64,000 nt of DNA from Gemmatimonadota bacterium (GCA_028287235.1 JAQBQB010000030.1:186001-250000), one strand, 5' to 3'. Shown: positions 34,378 to 44,698, numbered from the stretch's first letter. The notes: generated by a model from the letters alone, not told the origin. Made by a program: numbers and translations.

Positions 34378-36131
34378 TCGGGTATGTCGAGAATTGCGTC
34401 CGTCACTCCATAACCTGCATCCTCCCGGACGCGGCGCGCCACCTGGCGGCGAGTCTCGTCCTGCTCCGACTGCAGGGTCAGGCGGACGGCGCGAAAGCGC
34501 CGTCCCGATTCCACCACAAACAAGTCACAAAGATCGAGCTCGCGCGCGCACTGCTCCACGCCGCGGTCGTCGACCAGCCGCTGCGTGCGCGCGATCGTGC
34601 ACGCGGTCGCGAACAGCTCGACCGCCATGTCGGCGAGCCGCTCCAGCTCCTGCTGGCGGTCGATGATCTCGCGGCGATAGAAACGAATCACGCGCTCCGT
34701 GGCCGAGCGCAGCTCCGCCACGTGCTTCTCCAGGTATTCCTTGTGCTTCGCCAGCCGCTCGTGCACGTCCACGTCGAGCGTTGGCGTCGCCCCGAGTGCG
34801 CTTCGCAAACGAGAGGCCGCGAATCCGCTGATCAACCCGAGGTTCTGCAACGGACGGCGCAGCGCGGTGCCGACTTCCTTGAGCTGCTCCGCCGGACCCT
34901 GAATGCCGTTCAGCGCGATGAACAGCCGCAGGATCTCGTTCGTTCCCTCGAAGATCCGGTTGATGCGCGAGTCGCGCAGGATGCGCTCGTACGGATAGGG
35001 CTTCACGAACCCCCGGCCACCCGCGAGCTGCACCATCTCGTCGGCGGCGCGCCAGAGCATCTCGCTCGCGAACACCTTGCAGCACGCGGCTTCGAGCGCG
35101 AAGTCGCCCTCCGGCTGCGAAGCGAGCTGCGTGAGCTCGCCGAGCATCGCGTCGGAGGCGTAGATGTCGGACGCGGTGCGCGCGAGCTTGCGCTGGGTGA
35201 TCTCGAATTCAACGATCGGCTTGCCGAACTGCACGCGCTTTTCGGTGAACTCCGCCATGTCCTTCATGATCCCTTTCGTTCCGGCGGTGCACCCGGCGGC
35301 GAGCGTCAACCGTCCGCCGTTCAGCACGTGCACGGCGACGGCGAATCCCTTGCCGACCGTTCCGAGCACGTGGTCGGCCGGCACCTGCAGATTGTCATAG
35401 TGCAGCTCGGCCTGCGTCGAGCCGCGAATGCCGAGCTTCCGGTAAGTGCCGGCAACGCTGAACCCGGGCATGTCGGGCCGAATGATGAACGCCGTGGGCC
35501 GTTGCACGCGCTCGCCGTGCCGCTCGGTGGGCGTCTGCGCGAAGGTTGCGATCACGCCGGCGCGGTGGCCATTCCCGATCCACTGCTTGCGGCCATTCAA
35601 GATCCAGTGCGAGCCGTCGGCGCTCAGCGTTGCCGCGGTCTTGATGTTCTGCGCGTCGGAGCCGACGTCGGGCTCCGTGAGCGCGTAGGCGGCGAGCGTT
35701 TCCCCGCGCGCGAGCATGGGGAGATAGCGCTGCTTCTGCTCCGGTGTACCGAAAAGCACGATCGCCTTGGATCCCAGCCCGCAGTGCACGCCGATCAAAA
35801 CCGCGAGCGAGGGGTCGACGCGCGAGACTTCGCCGAAGACGCGCGCGTAGCCGGTCGACGACAAGCCGGCGCCGCCGTACTCCTTCGGGATGGTGAGCGA
35901 GAGCAGGCCGCTCTCCGCCATCGCCCGGATGGTGGGCTCGGGGATGGTCTCCATCTCGTCGAACGCCGCCGAGTCGACGAGGCCCTCCGCGCGCATCTGG
36001 CGCAGGGCGTCGATCAACCGGCGAACCACCTTCGCCTCGCCCGGATCGTGAACGTCGAGCGGTTCCGGGAAGGGGAACAGCAGAGAATCGTGCAGAGCGC
36101 CTGAAAAGATGCCGCGGACGAAGGAAGGCAT
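34374..36131 (-). CDS. Acyl-CoA dehydrogenase family protein
   Basis: This 585-residue FAD enzyme, of the size of long-chain/VLCAD-like members, has ALTEPDVGSDAQNIKT (FAD/substrate loop, near 155), QWIGNGHRAGVIATFAQT and RGFVKPYPYERILRDSR. The catalytic-base region FEGTNEIL is at about 391-398. The C-terminal ~150 residues are a helical extension seen in FadE/VLCAD types. It should introduce a trans-2 double bond into acyl-CoA. It leads a three-gene operon with the cyclase and the HAD hydrolase. Confidence 0.92.
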   Translation of the reverse strand: MPSFVRGIFSGALHDSLLFPFPEPLDVHDPGEAKVVRRLIDALRQMRAEGLVDSAAFDEMETIPEPTIRAMAESGLLSLTIPKEYGGAGLSSTGYARVFGEVSRVDPSLAVLIGVHCGLGSKAIVLFGTPEQKQRYLPMLARGETLAAYALTEPDVGSDAQNIKTAATLSADGSHWILNGRKQWIGNGHRAGVIATFAQTPTERHGERVQRPTAFIIRPDMPGFSVAGTYRKLGIRGSTQAELHYDNLQVPADHVLGTVGKGFAVAVHVLNGGRLTLAAGCTAGTKGIMKDMAEFTEKRVQFGKPIVEFEITQRKLARTASDIYASDAMLGELTQLASQPEGDFALEAACCKVFASEMLWRAADEMVQLAGGRGFVKPYPYERILRDSRINRIFEGTNEILRLFIALNGIQGPAEQLKEVGTALRRPLQNLGLISGFAASRLRSALGATPTLDVDVHERLAKHKEYLEKHVAELRSATERVIRFYRREIIDRQQELERLADMAVELFATACTIARTQRLVDDRGVEQCARELDLCDLFVVESGRRFRAVRLTLQSEQDETRRQVARRVREDAGYGVTDAILDIPE

Positions 36132-36265
36132 GGGCTAAAAGGTATCAGGTTTGGCCAGCGGCCCCCGAGACCAGAGATCCCGCGACCGGAGCCCTCGCTC
36201 CTGAAAGGTTTCCGTAAACGCCTGCAGAGACTCTGGCCTGACCGCGTCCAAACCCTTTCTATTCA
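36132..36265. promoter_or_regulatory. Divergent promoter region, no motif recognised
   Basis: This 134-bp gap between divergent acyl-CoA dehydrogenase and histidine kinase genes must hold both promoters. I see no clear -35/-10 pair or strong palindrome in it. Confidence 0.3.
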
Positions 36266-38029
36266 ATGACCATGCGCCGTTCGCCCCGCCTGATCGGCAC
36301 TGTCGCCCTGCTGATCCTCGCACTGGTCGTGGCTGCTCTACTCGCCTACCAGGCCTGGGACACCGCGCGTTCCCAACAGCGCACGGCCGAAGGAGCGCTG
36401 CACGACTACGCCAAGATCGCCGACTGGCAGCTGACGCAGCAGGTGAGGAACGCCATGCTCGCGCAGGTCGTCACGTCGCTCAGCCGCCAAGCGTCGCGCC
36501 TTCTCCCCGACTCGCTGCCGAAAACGGTGATGACGCCGGAGGAGATCGAAGACGTCGCCCGCGAAGACATGAACTGGTGCGGCTGCCTCGGCGGCGTGAA
36601 ATACTTTTTTCGATACGATTGGAAGGACGGCGCCTTCCGCACCACGGAAACCGACCTGCCCGACGTGGACCTCGCGTGGACGCGCGACACGATCATCTCC
36701 TACGCCAGGTCGCTCGGGCCGCTCCATTCGCGGCGGGTGCTCGGGTTCCGCTATCCCGACGGACTCACGCAGCTTGCCGTCGTCCTCACCAACGATTCGT
36801 ACGCCACGCTCTTCGGCGAGCGGAATCACAAGCCGGTGCTCGTGGTGTTCGTCGTGGCGCGCGACGTCGACCGCGGATTGCCGGTCGAGGTATACGGCTA
36901 CGTGACGGAGCCGCGGCAGTTCCTGGCGCCCGTCGTCGCGAGCTTCCGCGGGAAACCGGGGAGCACGAGCTCACCGCTGCTGCCGGAATCGCTCATCCGC
37001 GGGTTGTCGGTCGACTCGATCCTCTCGATCTCCGTCACGACCCTCGCTGGAACCGAGGTGTATCAGTCGCCCGGTTGGGTTGCGCCGACGTACAGCGCCG
37101 TGGACACCGTCGAGCCAAACTTCGGGCGACTGATCCTGCGCGTCAGCCTGAACAAGAAGTTCGCCGGCGATCTGGTGGTGGGCGGGCTGCCGAGCTCGCG
37201 CTTGCCGATGTTGATCGCGCTCTTCGTCATCGCCGCGGGGCTGCTCACCGTCGCGCTGCTCCAGCTCCGCCGCCAACAGGAGCTCGCGCGGCTGCGCACG
37301 GAGTTCGTGTCGGGCGTGTCGCACGAGCTGCGCACGCCGCTCGCGCAAATCCGCTGGTTCGCCGAGCTGCTCCACCTGGGCAAGCTGCGCTCCGAGGAGG
37401 AGCGCACACGCTCGGCGGGCATCATCGATCAGGAAGCGCGGCGGCTCACGTATCTCGTGGAGAACGTGCTTAACTTCTCGCGCGCCGAGAAGGGAACGAA
37501 TCGCATCTCTCCATCGCCGGCCGACTTCGACCACGAGATCGCGGAAGCGCTCGAGCTGTTCGCGCCGCTCGCCCGCGCGCGCAAGATGACCCTCGCGGCG
37601 GCGCTCGGCGCCAACGCGGTGGTGTCGCTCGATCGCGACGCGCTCCGTCAGATTTTGCTCAACCTGCTCGACAACGCGGTGAAGTATGGACCGGCCGGGC
37701 AGACGATCAGCGTGGGCTCGGAGATCGCCGGCGATCGCGCGCGGGTCTGGGTCGAAGATCAGGGCCCCGGCATTCCGCGCGACGAGCGGCAGCGCGTCTG
37801 GGAGCCGTACGTGCGCCTCAACCGCGACACGGAATCGGCGACGGGCGGCAGCGGCATTGGCCTCTCCGTGGTCCGTGAGCTCGTGACGCTGCACGGCGGC
37901 CGCACGCGCGCCGAAAGCGCGCCGGGCGGAGGCGCGCGCGTGGTCATCGAGCTTCCGCTGACCCAGCCCGATTCACACGACTCTTCCGACCAGCCCGAAT
38001 CCCACGTGCAACTCAAGGCGGTTCCATGA
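36266..38029 (+). CDS. Membrane sensor histidine kinase
   Basis: The 587-residue protein has a first membrane helix at about 9-28 and a ~280-residue extracytoplasmic sensor domain with a CGC pair at residues 105-107 (NWCGCLGG). A second helix lies near 312-332 (LPMLIALFVIAAGLLTVALL). The H-box SHELRTPLAQIR follows, then an ATPase domain with LLNLLDNAVKYGP, EDQGPGI and GSGIGLSV. The stop overlaps the response regulator start by 4 nt, so the two form a coupled two-component system. The sensor fold is not one I recognise; the cysteine pair could bind metal or sense redox. Confidence 0.92.
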   Translation: MTMRRSPRLIGTVALLILALVVAALLAYQAWDTARSQQRTAEGALHDYAKIADWQLTQQVRNAMLAQVVTSLSRQASRLLPDSLPKTVMTPEEIEDVAREDMNWCGCLGGVKYFFRYDWKDGAFRTTETDLPDVDLAWTRDTIISYARSLGPLHSRRVLGFRYPDGLTQLAVVLTNDSYATLFGERNHKPVLVVFVVARDVDRGLPVEVYGYVTEPRQFLAPVVASFRGKPGSTSSPLLPESLIRGLSVDSILSISVTTLAGTEVYQSPGWVAPTYSAVDTVEPNFGRLILRVSLNKKFAGDLVVGGLPSSRLPMLIALFVIAAGLLTVALLQLRRQQELARLRTEFVSGVSHELRTPLAQIRWFAELLHLGKLRSEEERTRSAGIIDQEARRLTYLVENVLNFSRAEKGTNRISPSPADFDHEIAEALELFAPLARARKMTLAAALGANAVVSLDRDALRQILLNLLDNAVKYGPAGQTISVGSEIAGDRARVWVEDQGPGIPRDERQRVWEPYVRLNRDTESATGGSGIGLSVVRELVTLHGGRTRAESAPGGGARVVIELPLTQPDSHDSSDQPESHVQLKAVP

Positions 38030-38778
38030 CGTACTCAACGCTGATCGACAATCGCCACTCGCCGTCGGACATCATTCCACTGACCATGCCGCGCATTCTC
38101 ATCGTCGAAGACAATCCGGATCTGGCCTACGGCCTTCGCACGGGCCTCGAGATCGAAGGCTACGACGTGCAAGTTGCCGAAGACGGCGAGACCGGGCTCG
38201 ACCGCGCGCGTGCATGGACACCCGACCTCGTGATGCTCGACCTCATGCTTCCCGGCATGGACGGCTATCGCGTGTTGCGAACGCTGCGCGAGGGAGGATC
38301 GGACGTTCCTGTGCTCATCCTCACAGCGCGCGGCGAGGAAGCCGACAAAGTTCTCGGCTTCCGGCTGGGCGCCGACGACTACGTGACCAAGCCGTGCGGC
38401 GTGCTCGAGCTGTTGGCGCGGGTGGGTGCATTGCTCCGGCGGTCGCGTATCGCCGAGCATCGGGTTGGGGGAGCGGATGCACTCGAGCGGTTCGGATCCG
38501 TGGACATCAACCCGGCGTCGCGCACGGTGACGAAGGAAGGCACTCCAGTTGCACTGAGTCCCAAGGAGTTCGACTTACTGCTGGCTCTGGTTCGCCGGCG
38601 CGGCGCCGTTGCGTCGCGGGTCGAGCTGCTGCGCGAGGTGTGGGGACACCGCGTCGAGGTCATGACGCGCACGGTCGACATTCACATCGCGGAGCTGCGC
38701 CGCAAGCTGGAAGACGATCCATCGCAGCCGCGCCACATTCTCACGGTGTGGAAAGCGGGTTACAGACTCGAACCCTGA
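38026..38778 (+). CDS. OmpR/PhoB-type response regulator
   Basis: The frame starts at ATG 38026, overlapping the kinase stop (ATGA). ATG 38086 is the alternative and would remove a 20-residue tail ahead of the usual receiver start MPRILIVEDN. Counted from 38086, the acceptor is Asp52 (VMLDLMLPG) and the switch Lys lies in YVTKPCG. The C-terminal winged helix (ALSPKEFDLLLALVRRRG, TRTVDIHIAELRRKLEDD) binds DNA. It is the cognate partner of the upstream kinase; a lipoprotein-like gene follows 3 bp later and may be a target or accessory. Confidence 0.93.
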   Translation: MTYSTLIDNRHSPSDIIPLTMPRILIVEDNPDLAYGLRTGLEIEGYDVQVAEDGETGLDRARAWTPDLVMLDLMLPGMDGYRVLRTLREGGSDVPVLILTARGEEADKVLGFRLGADDYVTKPCGVLELLARVGALLRRSRIAEHRVGGADALERFGSVDINPASRTVTKEGTPVALSPKEFDLLLALVRRRGAVASRVELLREVWGHRVEVMTRTVDIHIAELRRKLEDDPSQPRHILTVWKAGYRLEP

Positions 38779-38781
38779 TCC

Positions 38782-39615
38782 ATGATGACCGACCTTCGCA
38801 CTCGTTGGACGACAACCCCGCGCCTCCTCGTCGTGGGGTTGATCATTTTGGGGGCTGCGTGTCATCACAGGCCGTCCGGCGGCACTCCATCACCCGCGGC
38901 GCCGGGCACAGCGCCCGCTCCAGCGGCCGTCGTCATTCGCAACGGCCCAACGCTCGTCCAGGCGATGCACGACCGCTACGCGGCATCCTGGTACCGCTCG
39001 CTGACCTTCACCCAGAAGACCACGCTCGGCCTCCCCAGCGGCGGCGACGTCGTGCAGACGTGGTATGCCGCGGTGAAGGTTCCTGGGCGGCAGCGCATCG
39101 ACTCGGACCTGGCTTCCAAGGCCGGCGTGCTCTTCGCGCGCGATAGTATCTACAACTTCTCCGGCGGCAAGCTCGTGCGTGCCGATTCCGGCTCGAACGA
39201 GCTCCTCGTGCTGGGCTTCGACGTCTACGGGCAGTCGGCCGCGCGAACCGAAGCGGCGCTCCGCGGGCTCGGGTTCGACCTGACGCGCTTTCACGAAGCC
39301 ACCTGGCAGGGAACGCCCGTGTACGTAGTTGGCGCGCTGCGCGGCGACACCACGTCCAAGCAGTTCTGGGTGGAGCGCGACCGGCTGCTGTTCGTTCGGA
39401 TGCTCGAGAATGCGCGGCAAGGGCACACCGACGTCCGGTTCGCCAAATACGCACCGGCGGGGAACGGGTGGGTGGCGACCGAAGTCACGCAGATCGTGAA
39501 CGGAAAGCGGCGTATCCTCGAGCAGCTCAGCGATCTGAACGCCAACGTGTCGGTGGCTGACGCCGCGTTCGACCCCAAACAATGGGCAACGGCGTCGCAC
39601 CGTTCGTCGCGGTAG
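38782..39615 (+). CDS. Exported lipoprotein-like protein of unknown function
   Basis: This 277-residue protein has a basic start, a hydrophobic segment and a cysteine at ILGAACHH (a weak lipobox because -3 is Gly), then a Pro/Ala-rich linker (~30-52). The rest is beta-rich with repeated strand pairs (LTFTQKTTLGLPSGG, DSIYNFSGGKLVRADS, VYVVGALRGDTTSKQFWV), like LolA/outer-membrane-lipoprotein-sorting folds. It begins 3 bp after the response regulator and is probably cotranscribed with it. It may be an extracytoplasmic signal component, by position only. Confidence 0.65.
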   Translation: MMTDLRTRWTTTPRLLVVGLIILGAACHHRPSGGTPSPAAPGTAPAPAAVVIRNGPTLVQAMHDRYAASWYRSLTFTQKTTLGLPSGGDVVQTWYAAVKVPGRQRIDSDLASKAGVLFARDSIYNFSGGKLVRADSGSNELLVLGFDVYGQSAARTEAALRGLGFDLTRFHEATWQGTPVYVVGALRGDTTSKQFWVERDRLLFVRMLENARQGHTDVRFAKYAPAGNGWVATEVTQIVNGKRRILEQLSDLNANVSVADAAFDPKQWATASHRSSR

Positions 39616-39717
39616 CCGAGCCTGGTATTAGTGTTCTCGAATAGCGTGATGTAGGCAGATGTTTATCCGTGACGTTAGCCGGCCGGCGATCGTGTTGCCT
39701 GTATTAACCTCCGGTGA

Positions 39718-41196
39718 ATGCGTCGACGGAACGAGCCGCGCGGCCCCGCAGGACAGGGCCGGCACGAGGGCACCGCTGAGCTGCAACACGCCGCGTGGTT
39801 GAGCGCCGCGGCACTCGCCGCCATCGCGCTCACCGTCGCGGGCACGTCGCTCGTGGGCGGCGGTCACCGGTGGCACAGCCTCATCGCGCTCGTCGTCTGT
39901 ATCGAGATCGCCGTCGTCATAGGGGCGATCTCTGGGCTCACGCGGAAAATCATGCGACACGCGCGGACGCTCGAGGAGCAGCGCCTCCTGCTCGAGACGC
40001 AGGCGTCCGAGCTCGGCAACGCGGCTGTCGAGGCCGAGGAGGCGCGCGCCCGCGCCGAGGGTGAGATGCGGCAGAAGGCGCGCGTCGTCGCGCTGTTGGA
40101 CGCGGCGCTCGCCACGTCGCCGGTGGGATTCGGGTTCTTCGACCCCCAACTCCGCTTTCTTCGCGTCAACGCGGCGCTCGCCAGAATCAACAATCGCGCG
40201 ACAGAAGATCACGTTGGCGCCACGCTGAGCGACATCGACCCGCGCCTCGCGGCCAAGCTGGAGCCGATGCTCGAGCGCGTGCTGGCGACGCGCAAGCCGA
40301 TCTCGAACGTGGAGTTCGGCGGAATAGCGCCCGCGGCCGGAGGCCGCCCACACCGCTGGCTCACGAGCGGGTTCCCGATCATCACCGCCGACGGCGACCT
40401 GTTCGGCGTCGGCATCGCCGTCACCGACGTCACCGAGTTCAAGCAGCTCGAAGAGCAGTTTCTCCAGGCGCAGAAGATGGAAGCCGTGGGCCGGCTCGCC
40501 GGAGGTGTGGCGCACGACTTCAACAACCTGCTCACGGTCATCAACAGCTACGCCGAGTTGATGCTGTACGATCCGGAGATGTCGCGCGCCCACATGGAAG
40601 TCGAGGAGATTCGCGGAGCCGCGGCGCGCGCCGCCAAGCTCACGCGACAACTGCTCGCGTTCAGCCGCCGTCAGGCGATGGAGCCGCGCCTGGTCAGCCC
40701 GAACGACGTGCTGCGCGGCGTCGAGACGCTGCTGCGGCGCCTCGTCGTCGGCAACGTCGACATCGTCACCCGCCTCGCTGTGGACACGCCGCTCGTCCGC
40801 GTCGACCCCGGACAGCTCGAGCAGGTCCTGATGAACCTCGCGATCAACGCCGCCGACGCGATGCCCGACGGCGGCAGCCTGCGCATCGAGACGGCCTGCT
40901 CGACACTCGGCGAGGAGGTTCGCCGCGCCGATCCCGATCTCGTCGCCGGCGACTACGCGGTGATTCGCGTGACCGACACGGGCCATGGGATGGACGCGGC
41001 GACCGTGGCCAAGATCTTCGAGCCGTTCTTCACGACGAAGGAATCGGGCCGCGGCACGGGGCTCGGGTTGTCGACGGCGTACGGAATCGTGAAGCAGTTC
41101 GGGGGACATATCGACGTCGACAGCCACCCGAACGCGGGAACGGTGTTCACCGTCTACCTGCCGACGGCGACGAAGGGAGAGCTCGTCGAGACGTAG
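39718..41196 (+). CDS. PAS sensor histidine kinase (membrane-anchored)
   Basis: The 492-residue protein has two N-terminal membrane helices (~25-45 and ~58-78), a coiled coil (~80-120) and a PAS domain (~125-240; GFGFFDPQLRFLRVN). The H-box is GGVAHDFNNLLTVINSYAEL near 268-288. The ATPase domain has LMNLAINAADAMPDGG, VTDTGHGM and GTGLGLSTAYGIVKQFGG. H-boxes of this HDFNNLL type often work with separate receivers; none is adjacent. The 102-bp gap before it carries no motif I can assign. The start is ATG 39718. Confidence 0.88.
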   Translation: MRRRNEPRGPAGQGRHEGTAELQHAAWLSAAALAAIALTVAGTSLVGGGHRWHSLIALVVCIEIAVVIGAISGLTRKIMRHARTLEEQRLLLETQASELGNAAVEAEEARARAEGEMRQKARVVALLDAALATSPVGFGFFDPQLRFLRVNAALARINNRATEDHVGATLSDIDPRLAAKLEPMLERVLATRKPISNVEFGGIAPAAGGRPHRWLTSGFPIITADGDLFGVGIAVTDVTEFKQLEEQFLQAQKMEAVGRLAGGVAHDFNNLLTVINSYAELMLYDPEMSRAHMEVEEIRGAAARAAKLTRQLLAFSRRQAMEPRLVSPNDVLRGVETLLRRLVVGNVDIVTRLAVDTPLVRVDPGQLEQVLMNLAINAADAMPDGGSLRIETACSTLGEEVRRADPDLVAGDYAVIRVTDTGHGMDAATVAKIFEPFFTTKESGRGTGLGLSTAYGIVKQFGGHIDVDSHPNAGTVFTVYLPTATKGELVET

Positions 41197-41287
41197 CTCT
41201 TCCGCACGTCCGGAACGAGGTGTTGTTTCTTCGGAAGTCGCCTGCGCGACGATTGTCCTTGCGTCTCTCCCTCCCGATCAACCCATC

Positions 41288-42613
41288 ATGCTCATTCGCA
41301 ACTTCGCCGCCGCGGCATTGCTCGTCGCCACACCGATCCTCGCGCAAGAGCTGAAAGGAACGGGAACTACAGTCCTTCGCGCCGCGCGCGTGATCGACGG
41401 AACGGGCGCCGCGCCGATCGTGAACGGCGTCGTCGTGGTGACGGACGACAAGATCGTCGCGGTGGGCAAGCAGGGATCGGTGACGATTCCGGCCGGCGCC
41501 AAGATCATCGACTTGGGCGACGCGACGCTGATGCCCGGATTCATCGACGCGCACACGCACATCATCGGCCGCGAGCTGAACGATCCCGAGGCCGACGCGG
41601 CGGCGGTGAAGGACTTCGACGCCGTCGGCGCGATCATCGGCGTTGCCAACGCGCAGAAGACACTCCTCGGCGGCTTCACGACGATTCGCAACGTGGGCGC
41701 GCCGAACTTCGACGACATGGCGCTGCGCAAGACGGTGAGCGAAGGCTTCGTGATCGGACCGCGCATGCAGAACGCCGGACACGCGACCGGCATCACCGGC
41801 GGCCACTGCGACGAGAACGGCTACAAGCCCGGCCTCATGGACGGCGGTCCGCGCAACGGCATCGCCGACGGCCCTGACCAGATCCGCGCCGCGGTGCGCT
41901 ATCAGGCGAAGTACGGCGCCGACGTCATCAAGACGTGTGCGACGGGCGGCGTGCTCTCCGAAGGCGACGCGGTGGGCGTGCCGCAATACACGTACGAAGA
42001 GATGAAAGCGCTCGTCGACGAAGCGACGAAGCTCGAGCGCAAAGTCGCCGCGCACGCACACGGCGCCGAGGGAATCAAGATCGCCGTGCGCGCCGGCGTG
42101 GCGTCGATCGAGCACGGCTCATTCCTCGACGAGGAGGGCGCGAAGATGATGGCGCAGCGCGGCACCTACCTCGTGCCGACGTTCAGCGCGGGCGAGGCGG
42201 TGGAGAAGGCGGTAAAGGCGGGCATGCTCAAAGGACTCAAGGCCGAGAAGGGCCTCGCCGCCGCGGCCGCGATGCGCAACGCCGTGAAGATCGCCGTGCG
42301 CGACGGCGTGCCCATCGCCCTCGGGACCGACGCCGGCGTGGGATCACACGGCACGAATGGACACGAGTTCACGTTGATGGTGCAGTGGGGCGGCATGACG
42401 CCCATGCAGTCGATCGTCGCCGGAACGATGAGCGGCGCGAAGCTGCTCGGCTGGGAGAACCGCATCGGCTCGTTGACGGTCGGCAAGTTGGCGGACGTCG
42501 TCGCGGTGCCGGGAGACCCGTTGCAGGATATTCGGGTCATGGAAAAGGCGAATTTCGTAATGAAAAATGGATACGTGTACAAGAGTGCTACTGTGACGCC
42601 GGCGTTGCCTTGA
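41288..42613 (+). CDS. Secreted amidohydrolase (imidazolonepropionase/peptidase-like)
   Basis: The 441-residue protein starts with a signal peptide (cleavage near ATPILAQE, residue ~20). The metal motif HTH is at 89-91 (FIDAHTHIIG). A Lys in ADVIKTCATGG could be the bridging carboxylated Lys. AAHAHGAEGI and SIEHGSF supply two more His ligands, and ALGTDAGV the Asp. These features define the amidohydrolase superfamily as used by Xaa-Pro/Xaa-Arg dipeptidases and imidazolonepropionases. An export signal and the lack of hut genes favour an envelope peptidase or lactone/amide hydrolase. Confidence 0.88.
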   Translation: MLIRNFAAAALLVATPILAQELKGTGTTVLRAARVIDGTGAAPIVNGVVVVTDDKIVAVGKQGSVTIPAGAKIIDLGDATLMPGFIDAHTHIIGRELNDPEADAAAVKDFDAVGAIIGVANAQKTLLGGFTTIRNVGAPNFDDMALRKTVSEGFVIGPRMQNAGHATGITGGHCDENGYKPGLMDGGPRNGIADGPDQIRAAVRYQAKYGADVIKTCATGGVLSEGDAVGVPQYTYEEMKALVDEATKLERKVAAHAHGAEGIKIAVRAGVASIEHGSFLDEEGAKMMAQRGTYLVPTFSAGEAVEKAVKAGMLKGLKAEKGLAAAAAMRNAVKIAVRDGVPIALGTDAGVGSHGTNGHEFTLMVQWGGMTPMQSIVAGTMSGAKLLGWENRIGSLTVGKLADVVAVPGDPLQDIRVMEKANFVMKNGYVYKSATVTPALP

Positions 42614-42632
42614 TAGGGGCGTGGCGCAACTA

Positions 42633-42655
42633 GCCGCTCGTCCCGCTAGAGCGGC
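42633..42655. terminator. Weak inverted repeat between convergent genes
   Basis: A 6-bp stem (42633-42638 with 42650-42655) lies in the 45-bp space between the amidohydrolase stop and the DUF255 gene stop. It has no T-run. It may help termination in both directions but is marginal. Confidence 0.25.
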
Positions 42656-42658
42656 CAG

Positions 42659-44698
42659 TCACAGCGACAGCGCCTCGAGTTGCGCCGCGAAGGCTTCTGG
42701 CGTGCTCACCGGCTTATCGCACGCATAGTTGCGACAGACGTACGCCATGGCTCGCCCGTCACCCGTCTCGCGGCCCGCCATGAGCGCGACGTCGGCACTC
42801 GGCTCGCCGCCCGCCAGCACGAGCGACGGCACATACCGCTCCGCCGCCGCGCGATCGAGCGCGATGAAATCGACCTGGTTCGTTTCGCCGACGATCACCA
42901 CCTCGATCGCGCCGTTCACGAGCATGTCCGCGCTTCCCAGCAGGTGCCCGAACGCCGTTGGGTAGCGCGCGATCGACGGCGCGAGCGTCTCGACGACGTA
43001 GGTCGCGCGCCGGCGCGCATCGCTGTCGTCCAACAGTTCCGCCAGGCGGAGCAACAGCTCCACCGCGAGCGACGTGCCCGACGGAACCGCGTTGTCCGAG
43101 ATCTCGCGCGGGCGCGTGATGAGCTGCTCGTGGTCCGACGCCGTGTCGTAGAACGCGCCCGTCGCGTCGTCCCAGAACCATTGCACCAGCGCGTCGCGCA
43201 TCTCGCGTGCGCGGTCGATCCAACGCCGGTCGAAGGTCAGCTCGTACACGGAGAGCGCGGCGAGACCGAGCGCCGCGTAGTCCTCGAGATAGCCCGCGAC
43301 ACGCGCGTCGCCGTTCTTGTACGACCGGAAGGCGCGGCCGTTTCGCACCAGCGACGCGAACAGGAAGTCGGCGCTCTCCACCACCACCGCGCGATAGTGA
43401 TCGTTTCCGAACGCGCGCGCCGCCTCGGCGATGCCTCGCACCATGAGCCCGTTCCACGACGCGAGAATCTTGTCGTCGAGTCCGGGCCAGATGCGCTGCT
43501 TGCGCACTTCGTACAACGCCGTCTTGGCACGCGCGACGAGGTCGGAGAGCTGCGCGTCGGAGATCTTGTGGCGCGCCGCCAGCGCGCGGTGGTCGCCGAC
43601 GACCGACAGGATCGTGTGGTCCTCGAAGTTGCCGCCGTCGGTCACGCCCCAGTAGGCCCGCAGAACCGGCGCGTCGGCGCCGAGGATCGCGTCGAACTCC
43701 TCGGCGCTCCAGACGTAGAACTTGCCTTCGTGTCCTTCGCTGTCGGCGTCGTACGACGAGTAGAAGCCGCCTTCGGGTGAGCGCATCTCGCGAATCGCCC
43801 AGTCGATCGTTTCTTCGGTCACGCGGCGCACCTCGTCGTCCTTCGTCGCCTGCCAGAGATGCGCGCCGAGCCGAACGAGAAGGGCGTTGTCGTAGAGCAT
43901 CTTCTCGAAGTGCGGCACGAGCCAAACCGCGTCCACGGCGTACCGCGCGAACCCGCCGCCGACCTGGTCGTAGATTCCGCCGCGCGCCATCTGCTTGAAC
44001 GAGTGCGACACGATCGCCAGCGCGTGCTCTACGTTGCGCCGCGCGGCGTAGCGAAGGAGAAAGTCGAGCGACATCGTCTGCGGAAACTTGGGCGCGCCCT
44101 CGAAGCCGCCGTTCGTCTCGTCGTACCGCTGGCTGAGCGCGCGGTAGGCGTTGTCGAGGAGTGCGGGCGCGAGTGGCCCCGCGTTGCGCGTCGCCTCGGC
44201 CGCGGCGCCGTACATCTCGCGCACCGACGCCGCGGTGCGGGCGACGTCGTCGGGTTTCGACTTGTACGCGTCGGACACGACGTTGAGAATTCGCGTGAAC
44301 GACGGCATGCCGGCGCGCTCGTCGCGCGGAAAGTAGGTGCCGCCGTAATACGGAACGCCCTCGGGCGTGAGGAACATCGTCATGGGCCAGCCGCCGTGTC
44401 CCGTCATCGCCTGAACCGCTTGCATGTAGATGCCGTCCAAGTCGGGCCGCTCCTCGCGGTCCACCTTGATGTTGACGAACCGCTCGTTCATCAGCGCGGC
44501 CGTGGGCGCGTGCTCGAACGACTCGTGCTCCATGACATGACACCAGTGGCAGGCCGCGTAGCCGATGCTCAGGAGAATCGGCTTGTCCTCGCGCTTGGCG
44601 CGGTCGAGCGCCTCCGGGCCCCACGGATACCAATCCACCGGATTGTTCGCGTGTTGCAGGAGATAGGGGCTGGTCTCGTGGGCGAGGCGGTTGGGCAT
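42659..44698 (-). CDS. DUF255/thioredoxin-domain protein (YyaL/SPATA20-like)
   Basis: This 679-residue protein has an N-terminal thioredoxin-fold DUF255 domain with CHWC at residues 50-53, preceded by NPVDWYPWG and followed by [21 protein letters not shown]. The C-terminal two-thirds are an alpha/alpha-toroid of the six-hairpin glycosidase type (~220-660), as in human SPATA20 and B. subtilis YyaL. The exact reaction is unknown. It has no signal peptide and is divergent from the PHP protein with only 26 bp between the starts. Confidence 0.92.
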   Translation of the reverse strand: MPNRLAHETSPYLLQHANNPVDWYPWGPEALDRAKREDKPILLSIGYAACHWCHVMEHESFEHAPTAALMNERFVNIKVDREERPDLDGIYMQAVQAMTGHGGWPMTMFLTPEGVPYYGGTYFPRDERAGMPSFTRILNVVSDAYKSKPDDVARTAASVREMYGAAAEATRNAGPLAPALLDNAYRALSQRYDETNGGFEGAPKFPQTMSLDFLLRYAARRNVEHALAIVSHSFKQMARGGIYDQVGGGFARYAVDAVWLVPHFEKMLYDNALLVRLGAHLWQATKDDEVRRVTEETIDWAIREMRSPEGGFYSSYDADSEGHEGKFYVWSAEEFDAILGADAPVLRAYWGVTDGGNFEDHTILSVVGDHRALAARHKISDAQLSDLVARAKTALYEVRKQRIWPGLDDKILASWNGLMVRGIAEAARAFGNDHYRAVVVESADFLFASLVRNGRAFRSYKNGDARVAGYLEDYAALGLAALSVYELTFDRRWIDRAREMRDALVQWFWDDATGAFYDTASDHEQLITRPREISDNAVPSGTSLAVELLLRLAELLDDSDARRRATYVVETLAPSIARYPTAFGHLLGSADMLVNGAIEVVIVGETNQVDFIALDRAAAERYVPSLVLAGGEPSADVALMAGRETGDGRAMAYVCRNYACDKPVSTPEAFAAQLEALSL

